Origin: Medicago truncatula | Lineage: Eukaryota; Streptophyta; Magnoliopsida; Fabales; Fabaceae | Assembly: GCF_003473485.1 (NCBI RefSeq) | Contig: NC_053048.1 | Span: 49,659,755-49,723,754, forward strand | DNA length: 64,000 nucleotides | Reading direction: 5' to 3' | Part shown: positions 11,753-22,782 of the stretch, one piece after another | How the letters are laid out: every line of letters starts with the position of its first letter | Position numbering within the stretch: position 1 is the stretch's first letter | Notes under the pieces: model-generated | Database searches by the model: none | Seen by the model: only the letters and a program-made list of their open reading frames with translations | Told to the model about the DNA's origin: nothing | Position numbers and translations under genes: made by a program

Positions 11753-14700
11753 TTACCAATCATCGTCAAGGCTCGCTTGGTGGAAACACATAACAGTACA
11801 TATAAATATGAAGAACGATACAAGCTCAATGAGCATTGCTCCGGTCTCAATCATGTGTGCATGCCTAAGGATTATAGGAATGGCTATGCTCCCCATAGAT
11901 GATGCTCCAGTCAAAAACTTTGCAGCATCCATCCAACTGCAGCATAATACCATATATTATATTTACCGTGTTGAATAATAAATAACTTCAAAAATTTGTC
12001 CGTGCACTCATATTGAATTGAAAATGTCATATAAATCAGGGAAAATCAGTTGCATAAAGTAGAATAGCAGATAAAAGTTTAATACGTTAAAAACAATTTT
12101 ATAAAAAACCAGAGAACTGTAAGCAAGAGACACTTACCCCCCACCATCACGACTGATTAGAAATTGAGTGGACCCACCTCCAAAGAATAAGCAAGGCATA
12201 GGTACCAGCACATACATCAGAGCTGCATGTACAATGTTCCGACTATTAAAATTTTCCAACTAAAAACAGGACTTCCGGTTTGAGCATAAAAGACTAACTC
12301 ACCTGATAACATGGGCCACCAATTGTTGTATATTGCACATGCCTGCCATATAAAAAAGAAAGCAAATGGAATACACTTTAACACTTGAAAGTGAATGTAT
12401 TTTTATAATAAACAAAGAAGATTCATATGTGCCACTATATCATTCCAAATTCAATATTTCAAATAGATCATGTATCAACCATGTCATATAAAAAGAGCCA
12501 AAAATGTAAAACCCTATTTGAACATGTCTTGCTTCTTTTTCCCTGTTCAATCCAAGTTTGAGTCAAAGTTCTACCCTATCCTCTCCCAATGAGTTTTGGG
12601 TCTGACCTGAGACCGTCAAGTTTGAGAAATCACAGCTAAAAAATAAACTCCACCCGCTCAAAATATATAGCTCAGACAGATCAAGCTGTCGCATTAACAC
12701 ATCTTTGCTAGTCGATAGATTACTGTAACTATTAGGTGTCTGTTAGAGACTGTTTCTCCCTCTAATTCACCAACAATTCTAGCAGCATGTTCTAGCATTT
12801 ATTTTATGTTAGTTTTATTATTTGAACTTTGAAGGCTCGAACCTGATGGTTGTGATGTGAGACTTGTTAATAGTTATGACGTGAGTTGGCTTTTTCTTTT
12901 GTAATTTCTATTCTGCAATATCTTTGGCATGCGAGTGTAAAATGTTTATATTCTATCTGCCATAGGCCACAAAGCTAGCAATATCTATATGTCCTATTTT
13001 TGGGTAATCACCAAAGTCCACCATCTACGATTAAAAAAACAGACAGTGATCTTGGAGTTTGAGGGGTCTACCATCCACAGAAGGAACATTGTGGGGTACA
13101 TGGAGTTTGAGGGCCCAGGTGAGGAAACAGGACACAAGGTGGTTCAGCTCAATCATGCCTACGTAAGCCCTAAGGTATAGCAAGTTCATCGTAGAGGTAG
13201 GAAGGAAATAGTCCCAAGTTAGTTAGCATCGGGAATGGGTCTTGCATGTGTAAGGCTCGTATAAGGGGATAGTGGTAGGAGCATGTAGTCATTTTTTGTG
13301 TGGAATTCTGTTATTTTTTAGGGTTGTAAGCTAGGCAAGGTGCTTCTATCCTCTAAAGGAGCCAAGCTCTGTGAATGCACAGGAATATATTTCCTCTTAA
13401 TATTCTCTTTACATTCAATAATATCCTGGGCAATTCATGGCCAGGCTTAGTGGGACCTAAATTTGAGTATGCCGAAAAATTAGGTGTAGAAATGATCTAT
13501 ATTGTCAATCGCGCCGCTTTTGCGGGCGATCACGGAGTCGTGTAGCGACAGCGAGGTCCACTGCGACGCATTATGTGCCACAATCAACAGTGTGCTGGTT
13601 GCAGCTGTGTATCATGACGAAATTGCAGCCCAATCGCAGACTTGTGTCTGTCTTTAGGGTTCACCTGCAAAATCTCTCAGATATCCCGTATTTAAGAGTT
13701 CTGTTTATTTTTTAAGGGTATATAGATCATACTGTATTATTTTATTTGACCTATTTAATTATTTTTCGCAAGAACGAATCTCTTCTGCGACTTTTCTCAT
13801 TCATAATCGAAGCTCTATTTCTCCTACTTCTGTGTGCCAAATTTGAATCCCGTGTTTCTCCTGCTTCTTCTTTATATAGATCATAATTTTTAAGGGCATA
13901 TAGATCATATTGTATTATTTTTTAAGCATGTTTTGACACCTATCCTGCATGATTACAAAACATGTATTTATTGCTTAGCAATAATCTTTTTTTAAGAGGA
14001 GGGTGTGATTTACTGTTTCAATTGATGGCTATAATATTTCAACAAGCATTTGAACAGTTTGTGTGGTCAAAATATTATGTGATACCTAGACTACTTTTCA
14101 GGGTTATGATTTAGTTTAAAAGCAATCAAAACTAAACAGCATAATCCAATAAAACACAAAGATAATACTTGAAAGTTCAAAGTTTGTCAAACATAGCTTG
14201 GACGAAACATGATCCTGAAGAGGAAAAAAGCAAGGAAACAAAAATTACTCAGTTAATTTCAAGTATTTAAGAGCATACCAGAATCTGTAGCAAGATGCTC
14301 GATGAAAACATAAAAGCCAGCCCAGCAAGTCTATACATCCAACCAACAAAAGGTTAATAGTTAATTAGCCTTATTTTGCAAGATAACATCAATCATGATA
14401 CAGAGCTCAAAATTCAATTTTCAACTTACACTGTAAAGAAGACACGAACAGCCCCAGAACGCAGATTTGTAGCATTGGATGCAGGACAGGATCAGTAAAA
14501 CATTAAAAAAAAACATAAATTGAGAAAAAGTTTAAAAACAAAATTGCAAAAGATGAGCAAAAACAAATCCTTAGTATAAAATGTACAGAGTGAATTTGGT
14601 CACAGTAACAGCAGTATAATCTCCAAACATACAAGTGAATTTATAATAAACTTAGCATTAGTGGTTTGTCCCTAAATTTAAGCTATAAATGAAAAAATGT

Positions 14701-14959
14701 AATAAAAGGTACTCCTGATCCAAACACTTTGACATGATTAGCGAAAAGTTCTAAGTTTTGTTACGACCTAAACAGATTAAATGGTTTCAATGGAAAAAAC
14801 CACTACTATGGATTTTGCTAATTGTTACAAGCATAAGCGAATTGCGATGGAGATTATTATGACATAATTGAAGTAATAATTACGAGAATCGCGAAAAAAG
14901 AGAATGATTTGAGAAGAAAGATGAAATAGAAAGTACCAACCGTGTACTGTCATCGCCAT
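11753..14959 (-). CDS. VPS55: VPS55-type endosomal membrane protein, about 140 aa
   Basis: Six minus-strand exons: about 14959-14937 (MAMTVHG), about 14478-14430, 14330-14279, 12342-12303, 12222-12138 and 11936-11753. The joined product reads NLRSGAVRVFFTVLAGLAF, SSSILLQILACAIYNNWWPM, then FFGGGSTQFLISRDGGGW, AAKFLTGASSMGSIAIPIIL and ends CFHQASLDDDW. This is the VPS55/LEPROT family: about 140 residues with four membrane spans and a conserved NWWPM motif. Yeast Vps55 works with Vps68 in late endosomes, moving cargo towards the vacuole; a like role in plants is by family. All joins from exon 3 on are in frame with GT-AG borders. The odd point is the acceptor of exon 2: there is no AG on the minus strand in the roughly 90 bases before its conserved codons, so its start is approximate. 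Intron 4 (12343-14278) is long and repeat-laden. Confidence 0.88.
12690..13930. repeat. Repeat-derived DNA inside VPS55 intron 4
   Basis: The left half (to about 13450) includes an LTR-like stretch with a short open frame at 12989-13180 and a pre-polyadenylation-like segment near 13380-13430; a retroelement origin is a guess. The right half is more GC-rich at 13505-13660. It contains a direct repeat, TTTTTAAGGG-ATATAGATCATA-TGTATTATTTT, at 13709-13743 and 13887-13921, spaced 178 bp apart. Confidence 0.35.
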
Positions 14960-15138
14960 GGGAGCTATCTCTCTCTTCGATTTCCGATTGCAAGTAATCG
15001 TAACTGTACAGTTGATGCTTCCTCTCAATTTTAACCCGCTTTCCTCTAGTAAAAAAGTAGAAAAACTATGGAGTTATTTTTTTTGAATTAAAAAACAATA
15101 AGTAAAATATAAATTGTGCTCTAAGTTTCTTAAAAAAT

Positions 15139-15302
15139 AATTGTACTCTTTTTTTTTTTTTAGATAGACGAAATGGCAAAGCCATTATAAACTTACACAT
15201 ATAATTGAAGGTACTCCGGGGTTCGAACCTAACAATTTCGGTATTTTGTCAGTTGAACTATGACTTGTGGATAAAAAAAAAAAAAAAAAAAAATTGTACT
15301 CT
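15139..15302 (-). mobile_element. tRNA-derived SINE with 11-bp target duplication
   Basis: On the minus strand the insert (15150-15291) has an A-box-like TCATAGTTCAACTGAC, a B box GTTCGAACC, then ATGGCTTTGCCATTTCGTCT and a poly-A tail (the T run at 15150-15161). The direct repeat AATTGTACTCT flanks it at 15139-15149 and 15292-15302. These are the marks of a plant SINE moved by LINE machinery. Odd: a second long A run of the plus strand sits at its 5' side (15272-15291). Confidence 0.85.
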
Positions 15303-16363
15303 AAGTATTAACTAAGTGTCAAAACTTGAGTTTGATTTTATAGTGGAAAAAAAAAAAAAAAGAGTGTAGTTCAACTTATAGCTATGAGATAGTTTGATTT
15401 CAGGGATTTGACAAAAAAAACATGTCGATAATATTAAAAGACAAATTGTTCTTATAAACTTATAAAAATATTATTAGATAATTATATATGTTATCTTTTT
15501 GATGTAGTGCAATTATGTTATCTACTTGTTCGGTTCTGACAAACTTGTGACGAGTTTCCTTAAGATCGAAGACTTCTAACTCTTGGACTCAAGTGGTTAA
15601 CGAGCTCTACTAAAGGATGAATTGCTTAGAAGAACCTAAGTTTCGTTTATGGGTGAAACAATTATTGGTCATACTCAATTTACCTCGACGAATTCCAGAT
15701 TACCAAAGACCCGTTTATTTTATCTACCTCCTCCCACGGTTTCCAAGTCATACTCAAGTCACTATTTTTTTTTTGTTGAGGAAATCAGTTAATTATATTG
15801 CACACAAACTTATTTTGTTTCTTCATAGGATAACATTATACCAATTCTTGAGCTTCTATGCAAGCAATGTTGTTGCCTTGCAGGAATAAAATTGAATGAA
15901 GAGAAAATCAAACATATAAAATGGTTTTCTGATGTGTTTGATGCAGCTATGAATGGGTTGCCCATGGTGGTTCGAGATGTTGGTTGATGCAACAAAATGT
16001 CAACCTGATTACAATTTGATCGCCTATATTGATTCATGCATCAGAGGATGGTTCTGATTTTATTCAGTGTGAAGTGTGCACCATTGGATCGGTGGTGGTG
16101 CATGATTCTATAGTAAACAATTGTTGTGCACAATACAGCACCTAAAAGACATAAATTTATTTGGAACTTGAAAGTACAGTTCCAAAACGATAGGTCATAA
16201 ACATGGTTTTTAGTTTTTATTGTGTGGCCAATCTAGTGCCAAAAATTACAATTTTTATGCTTAATCATGAAGCCAAATAGGCCATGACATTTTTCCAGTC
16301 ATAACTATGTCAGCGATTGATAATAAAACTTCAATTTCTTCACATCATATCACACAACTCATC
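15303..16363. other. Intergenic, 3' flank of CYP18-2
   Basis: About 1 kb with only short frames lacking family resemblance. I see no gene or complete repeat element. Confidence 0.5.
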
Positions 16364-19095
16364 TCAATCCTTGACTGATGTCCGTAGTATCTTCACATCA
16401 TGAATGGGCCTGAATAAGTAGAAATAGAACAAATATGTCAATTTTTTCAAGGAGTTGTTCATAAAGATCGACCAAGAAAAAAAGTTCATAAAGGAAGATC
16501 AAAGAAAGTTCTTGATTTAGCCTAGCATGATCAAATAATGTTTTTCATAAAATTCCATTTCATGGAAGACACCCTTATAACATAAAATCCCATAGTTAAA
16601 ACTAGTGTATAATAAGGGTGGTAAAGTGTTAAAAGAGGATATACACGTTAAAAAACAAAGCCCAAATCATACATTTGGTCCTTTTAACTTATTTTGTGGC
16701 ATCACTTTGGTCTCATAACTACTTTTTGTTCCATTTTGGTCCCTAACTTTACCTCAGTTAGTCAAGTTAGTCATTTCCATCCAATCTGTCACCTTTACAC
16801 AAAATCTCGGTTTTCCCCTTCTTACCCAAATTAACTACTCAGTGTGGATAGTCAATTTATTTGATGTCTACACAACCAATTAGCCACTGTATATCTAAAC
16901 CTAGATCCAACTGTTTTATTTAAATGTAAATCGAATATGCACAAGGCACATTCTTCCTTCTGATCCTATATTTTTAAATTAATAGACCTCGACAGATAGG
17001 CTTTCGTTGCCCAAAAACTTTGCTTGTAATTGAATATTGTAACAGTGCATGAGGCTCATAAAGCAATTCCTCAGATGACCAACATTTTCGAGGACACCCA
17101 ACATTATCATTATCATATTCCCAATACTAGCAATTTTATGATCCCCAATATCACAAAGTGTCATTAAACTGTTTTAGGCAAGATTGTTGGTTTATAGTAT
17201 CTGTAAATGGTTTATATTGAATGATACGACATACCTGTCATTGTTATCTGTTTGGACACTGCCAAGTCTTTTGATGATTTCCATTCCCCGACTTACTCTT
17301 CCGAATATTGTGTGTTTTCCTGGTTGAAACAGAAATTGAGTACTAATAAGCATTCCAAAAGTTTCACTATATGAATTAGAATGATGAATCATCTGATACT
17401 AATGTTATGGCTAAAAAAATACTTGACTCTACTCTAAAAGTCCGTAGTAAGTAACAATTGTAGGTTTATTATGTTAGCCTTGATTTTGGAGACTATATTA
17501 GAGAACTCACAAACAGCACTTAGAAAAGAGTCCCTTGTTTTTTTGCATTCCTACAAATTTAGTCAATGAAACTAATGCAATGCATGCAGCAGCATTATCT
17601 ACCTCAAAACAGAGAAAATATAAGAAACATAATATGAAGCTGTCTAATATCCCTTTTGGCATATTATAGTTCTTTTGACAAATGAATAACAGAACAGACA
17701 CAACAAGAGAGATTCTAATCAAAACCCGAGATAATCATCCACATTCATATTAATATAAGGACCTGATTATCTATTATGTTTGCCATCAGTGACCTCAGAT
17801 TACATTACATAATGATTAAATAGCAAAATAAAGGATTCTTTTACATGGTTTGGTGATTATATGGATCAACATATCATATCATACACAAAAATAAAAATAA
17901 AAGGAAAGGATAACAGGATGTGAACAGGATACAAATACGAAACAATTTACTTGTCACAACTCTACAATGAGAAAATTTGTTTGCAATAAGCATGGTGCAT
18001 TGTCCAAAAACAAACCAGTATTTGTGTACTCTTATCATTTAAATAAGCTACATATATGGCATTTAAAGCTCAAAATCCTCACTATGCAAGCTCAAAATCC
18101 TCACAGTGCAGAACAAAAGTCAACAACAACCTACAAGTATAAATAAATTCCAAAGCAAAGTAGTAGGAAGAAGTGCATAAATTACCATCAAGAGAGGGGC
18201 ACGGTGCGAGAGTAATAAAGAACTGACTACCATTAGTATTAGGGCCAGCATTAGCCATTGATAAAATACCAGCTCCAGTGTGCTTCAACTCTTGTTTAAT
18301 CTCATCTTCAAATTTAGCACTGTCATAAACAACAAAGTGGACAAATTGAATTGATAACTCATAAAGTCACCCAAAAAAACCTAGGCCCCCTTTGAATAAA
18401 CAACTTCATTAGTAGCTTATAGCATAAGCGCTTATCAAAATAAGCACTTATATATAAGCTATTTCTATAACAAAAGATAAAATAAAGTCAAATCATTTTT
18501 GTATAAGCTATCTTGGAGAGCTTATGAAAATAAGCCGCAAACATTTTATGAACATGTATCCTCCAAACAGTTTATGTCAGTTGATAAGCGAAAATAAGCA
18601 GATCCAAAGAGACCCATATTAAGATAACACCATTACAAACATAATTAACATAATGATGATGAGTTAAAGCATACCCATAAATTGATTCTCCTCCTCTTCC
18701 TGTCCCAGTGGGATCTCCACCTTGTACTATGAAATCCTACTCAACAAACCACATAAACCTATGTAAAAAATAACACCATCTAATTTTTAAGACAAAATAA
18801 AGAACAATTAAAATATGGAAGATGAATATACCTTAATGATTCTGTGGAACTTAACGTTGTCGTAATAACCTCTACGAGATAGTTCAATGAAGTTCCTAGA
18901 AGTTCTAGGTGCATGCTTGTAGTACAACTAAAAACCCAAAAAAAAAAAAATTGTTAAAACCCTAATTCTGTATCTGGGTTTAAGAACGAACGAATTTAAA
19001 AAGTAAAATAAAATAAAAATTACCTCGACGGTGAATGAACCCATGGAAGTTTCTAGAGTAACCTCCGGAGCACCACCTTCTGCGCTTGCCCACAT
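16364..19095 (-). CDS. CYP18-2: Cyclophilin-type peptidyl-prolyl isomerase CYP18-2 (PPIL1 orthologue), 164 aa
   Basis: Six exons on the minus strand, 19095-19024, 18927-18832, 18736-18675, 18319-18186, 17319-17235 and 16409-16364, join exactly in frame to 164 residues, the family's length. The protein starts [20 protein letters not shown] and ends [10 protein letters not shown]. It is a single cyclophilin domain. The catalytic pattern [15 protein letters not shown] (about residues 51-65) supplies the Arg, Phe and Gln used for proline cis-trans isomerisation; [20 protein letters not shown] follows. In human PPIL1 this protein joins the spliceosome through SKIP, and a splicing role in plants follows by orthology. 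The loop that carries the cyclosporin-contacting Trp in cyclophilin A reads [10 protein letters not shown] here, with Ser in that place, so weak cyclosporin binding is expected. Intron 3 carries a hAT-like MITE. The gene is divergent from ELM1 with 207 bp between start codons. Confidence 0.96.
18066..18104. repeat. Near-tandem 17-bp duplication in CYP18-2 intron 4
   Basis: AAGCTCAAAATCCTCAC occurs at 18066-18082 and 18088-18104, separated by five bases. It is a simple local duplication in the intron. Confidence 0.85.
18378..18618. mobile_element. hAT-like MITE in CYP18-2 intron 3
   Basis: About 240 bp with inverted ends GGCCCCCTTTGAAT and, from the other side, GGGTCTCTTTGGAT. Inside are repeated AGCTTAT/ATAAGC words typical of the legume GGCCC-TTTGG hAT MITEs. 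A target duplication could not be resolved. It lies wholly within the intron, away from splice sites. Confidence 0.7.
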
Positions 19096-19302
19096 TTTTC
19101 TCTCACAACACAAAACCACGATTTTCCCTCTCTCTCTTTAACGCACGCTAGAACTTGAATAAATAAAAACCGTTTACGTTGGGCCGAACCGGGTTGATCT
19201 GGACCGGGTTTTTTAGAGTGAAAAAAGTGAAAACTATTTCTATTTTCTTTTCCGCTCATTTCATTTTTGTTTCAGATTTGAAAGGAATGGAAAAAACGAA
19301 GG
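19096..19302. promoter_or_regulatory. Shared bidirectional promoter of CYP18-2 and ELM1
   Basis: Only 207 bases separate the two start codons, so promoter and both leaders must fit here. There is no clear TATA box. The stretch has CTCTCTCTCT tracts, a TTGGGCCGAACC element (TGGGCC site-II-like, common in plant housekeeping promoters) near 19178-19190 and GGACCGGG near 19201. TATA-less, site-II-bearing promoters are typical of divergent housekeeping pairs. Confidence 0.7.
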
Positions 19303-22300
19303 ATGTCTGAGATGTTAGACGGTGCAATTCGACGAGTTGTTGTGATCGGAAACGGCTTCGCCGGCGCTGAGAATCAGAGCATTGGATTGGTTCGTGCTCT
19401 CGGTCTCTCCAATCACATTTCCTTATACGTAAGTCTTTGTTTTCTTCTTCTTCTTTTTCTTCCTGTTCACAAATCATACATAGCATTTCAATTGAATCAT
19501 ATTTTCTGTGACTTGGTTTCGTTGCAGCGCGTGACGAGGCCACAAGGAGGAATCAATAGATGGTTTAAATGGCTTCCAGTTTCAATTCATAAAAAATTAG
19601 ACTCCGTTATTAGAAAATTTTGTGGTAATTCAAGATTTCTATCACTGAATCATAACGTTGGTATATCTAGTATATTAGAAGCCGATGCTCACAGCATTGC
19701 AAAAATGGCTCGTCAAACATTTTACAAGTATGCTGCGTTTGTTATTTTTTGGTTATGATTAAATGGATTTCTTTATAAATCAATTGTTTAAGTGAATTGT
19801 GTTATTACTTTGTTTTTGGAATTCCTAGGGAAGGTCCTTTGTTGGTTGTTGCGTCTGGACGAGACACTATTAATGTTGCCACTTCCATTAAACGGTTAGC
19901 TTCAGACAATGTTTTTCTTGTTCAGGTTAAACTTTGCACTTTAATCTTTTTTATTGTCCCTTTAATTGAAGCATGGAAATTAATGTCCCTTGTTCAGAGT
20001 ACATTCATCATAATTGATTGCATTTATTATTGGGGATAACCGTTAGTAATTGCTTAAGATATTGGATGTTGCTTGTTTTTAAGAAACTCTGATCAGAAGC
20101 TTAATTCATGTCGGTTTCGTGAATTCATAATGACTCACCTGTAGGGTGATGAAATTGTATATTTCTCTTTGGTGCATCTTTTTTAATTTATTCTTTTCTG
20201 TTCCATATATGCATGGATAATGTATAATGAATGATGGCATAGTGACATACGATACAATACATTATATTTGTAGCTGTCTAACTCTCTTATTACACACTCA
20301 ATTCAGATACAACATCCAAGGTTCCTCCTGAATAGGTTTGATCTTATAATCACTCCTCGACATGATTATTATCCCCTGACTCCTCACGCCCAACGGCAAT
20401 TACCTTGGTTTCTTCGGAGGTGGGTTACTCCATGGGAACCTCCAGGTCGCAATGTGGTAGGTACTGTAGTTTCGTGTGTGGCTATTGATGTTTATGCCTA
20501 AGAAAGAAAAAAAAAAAACATTTTGGTTGTCATATCTTAAGTGGAGATGTTCTACTTTTTGTCTATCTTGAAGGTCGCTGATTTTATATTATTTCAGGTC
20601 CTTACTGTGGGAGCACTTCATCAAGCTGATTCTGCTGCTCTTAGGGTTGCTGCTTCTGCTTGGCATAATGAGTTAGCTACACTGCCAAAGCCCTTGCTTG
20701 TGGTTAACATCGGGGGACCTGCAGGTATTTTATCTTCCATTAAGTGATTTATAATGCTCTTTCTATTGTATTTTATGAAGTTTTATAATGTTCATTATGA
20801 TTTGTGTAGTTTGACATATGTAGAAGTTGCTATTAATGTATATATATGCTCATGCGCCTGATGACTGCGTAATCTTTGTCTTAAAAGGATGAAAATGTTC
20901 ATCAAGCTCGACCCATAAGTCTCCTAGTATTGTTTTTTGTATCTTTTTTGAGTTAAGGGTGTTGTCAATGTCTAGAAAAATCTGGTCATTCATATTTCAT
21001 TTGTTTGTGATTAGAAATTAGACGGTCCTCTTTTCTTATCTTTAATTTGATGATCCCTTGCAAATTGGAGGCTTCTTTAAATGACTCTATAACCTAAGCT
21101 TTGATTGCAGGAAAGGAATTCGATTGCATGCTCTATATATAGTGTTGTGCAGGGCATTATTGAGATTTTAACAAAAAGTAGGTCAATTTGTCATATGTAA
21201 AGCGCATTTGTTTGAAACCTTAAAGAAGGGGACTTGAACATAAAATTTTCATAGATTTATATGCCCTATATTTTCTTCTGCAACTTTGTTTTTACACATT
21301 AACATCGGTGAAATATAACCATACATGTATTATATGTGAAATATGAAGTTTCTAGTGACACCTTGTATTTCACCTTCTATCTTGATGTTAAGTCTTTTTT
21401 TCCGGTCAGGCAATTGTCCCTATGGTGTGGATCTGGCAAAGAATTTAGTGGTTATGCTTCAGAATGTTCTATGGAGCTGTGGTACAATGAGAATATCTTT
21501 CTCTAGAAGAACTCCTGAGAAGGTACATGGTATAAAGATTTATGCAATTTGTAAGATTACTTTTGCCTTTTTCAGTCCATAGGTTGGATGAAGTTATAAC
21601 TTCTATTATGTGTTGGCTTCTACCATGAACATGCTCACGGTTGGTGATTTGTCTGTAAAACACTGAAATCTGATCTGGTCTTGGGCATGTATAAATGATG
21701 CCGTCTGGATTTCAGTTAAGAAAAATTTAAAAGAACCTAATTTTTTGGGTACAATGTCAAATAGGTTATTATAAAAAAAAAAAATAGGTATGCTCTAATA
21801 ACATATTCAAATTTGCATTCACCCCAGATCTCCAAAATTTTGGTCAAAGAATTTTCCACAAATCCAAAGGTCCAAATATGGGATGGAGAAGGTACTTAGT
21901 GGTCATATTTTTAAATCATAGAAAAGAAAATTCAAACTTGAGTGTTCTGGTAATGGAGGTTACTTACTGTAAATATTTTTATTACTTATAGGTCCAAATC
22001 CACATATGGGACATCTGGCCTGGGCTGATGCCTTTGTTATCACAGCTGATTCAGTCAGTATGTTGAGTGAGGCCTGCAGTACTGGGTATGTAAGATCAGC
22101 ATGCATCTCATGAAAAAGTAAAGTCAAAATGAAAAGGAAAAAAATCCAAACATTGCTTTAAGTGAAAGCATCAGTGTCTTGACTTCATGTCTTTTACTAC
22201 AGGAAGCCTGTGTATGTAATCGGAGCAGAATTGTGTACATGGAAGTTTGCTGACTTCCAAAACTCTTTGCAGAAGCAAGGAGTTGCTCGACCATTCACTG

Positions 22301-22782
22301 GGATGGAAAATGTAAGTTGCCAGATGTTCTGGAATGTTCTGTGTTTTTTTGTGTGTTTAAAATGATATCAGTGAACTAACCATGACCCCTTTGTTCTTAT
22401 TCTATTGTTAGGAAATTGCACTAGTTATAATGAAAAAAAAAATTAGATTGCAAAGCTAGATATATAAATTTGTTTGTTATTTCATGCTACAATTTCAAAA
22501 GTAACATATAGCAAATGCTAGAGCCTATAAGAAATTTTCGAATGGCCTTATCAGAATTATTTGTGCAGTGTTTTTCTAATCTTGGCACAGCCAGATCACA
22601 CGTGCCTCCTACTTCCTACTTCCAAGCCAGTCCAGAGCACTAAATGTTGCCTTTTACTAATTTATGTTTTTAAAATACAGATAACTGAAAGCTGGTATTA
22701 TCCTCCACTGAATGACACTGCAGAAGCTGCTAGTCAAGTGATTGCTGCTCTTGCTCAGCGAGGATGGACTATTCGTGCATAA
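19303..22782 (+). CDS. ELM1: ELM1-type mitochondrial fission factor, 393 aa
   Basis: Ten exons (19303-19428, 19528-19727, 19829-19925, 20307-20456, 20598-20724, 21410-21522, 21828-21891, 21992-22085, 22203-22311, 22681-22782) join in frame to 393 residues. The start is MSEMLDGAIRRVVVIGNGFA; a second Met at residue 4 could also serve. The whole chain belongs to the ELM1 family (DUF1022). Landmarks are GAENQSIGLVRALGL near the N-terminus, LITPRHDYYPL-like wording in exon 4, NIGGPAGNCPYG across exons 5-6, then GHLAWADAFVITADSVSMLS and EACSTGKPVYVIGAELCTWK. The fold resembles GT-B glycosyltransferases. In Arabidopsis ELM1 sits on the mitochondrial outer surface and recruits the dynamin DRP3A for fission; that role is known for the family and inferred here. 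No membrane span is visible. Arabidopsis has a close paralogue of ELM1, so this could be either one's orthologue. Confidence 0.93.

Noticed and set aside
16640-16860. Another foldback MITE with TTTGGTCC words
   Set aside because: Only one arm is visible, and no inverted partner was found in the neighbourhood.
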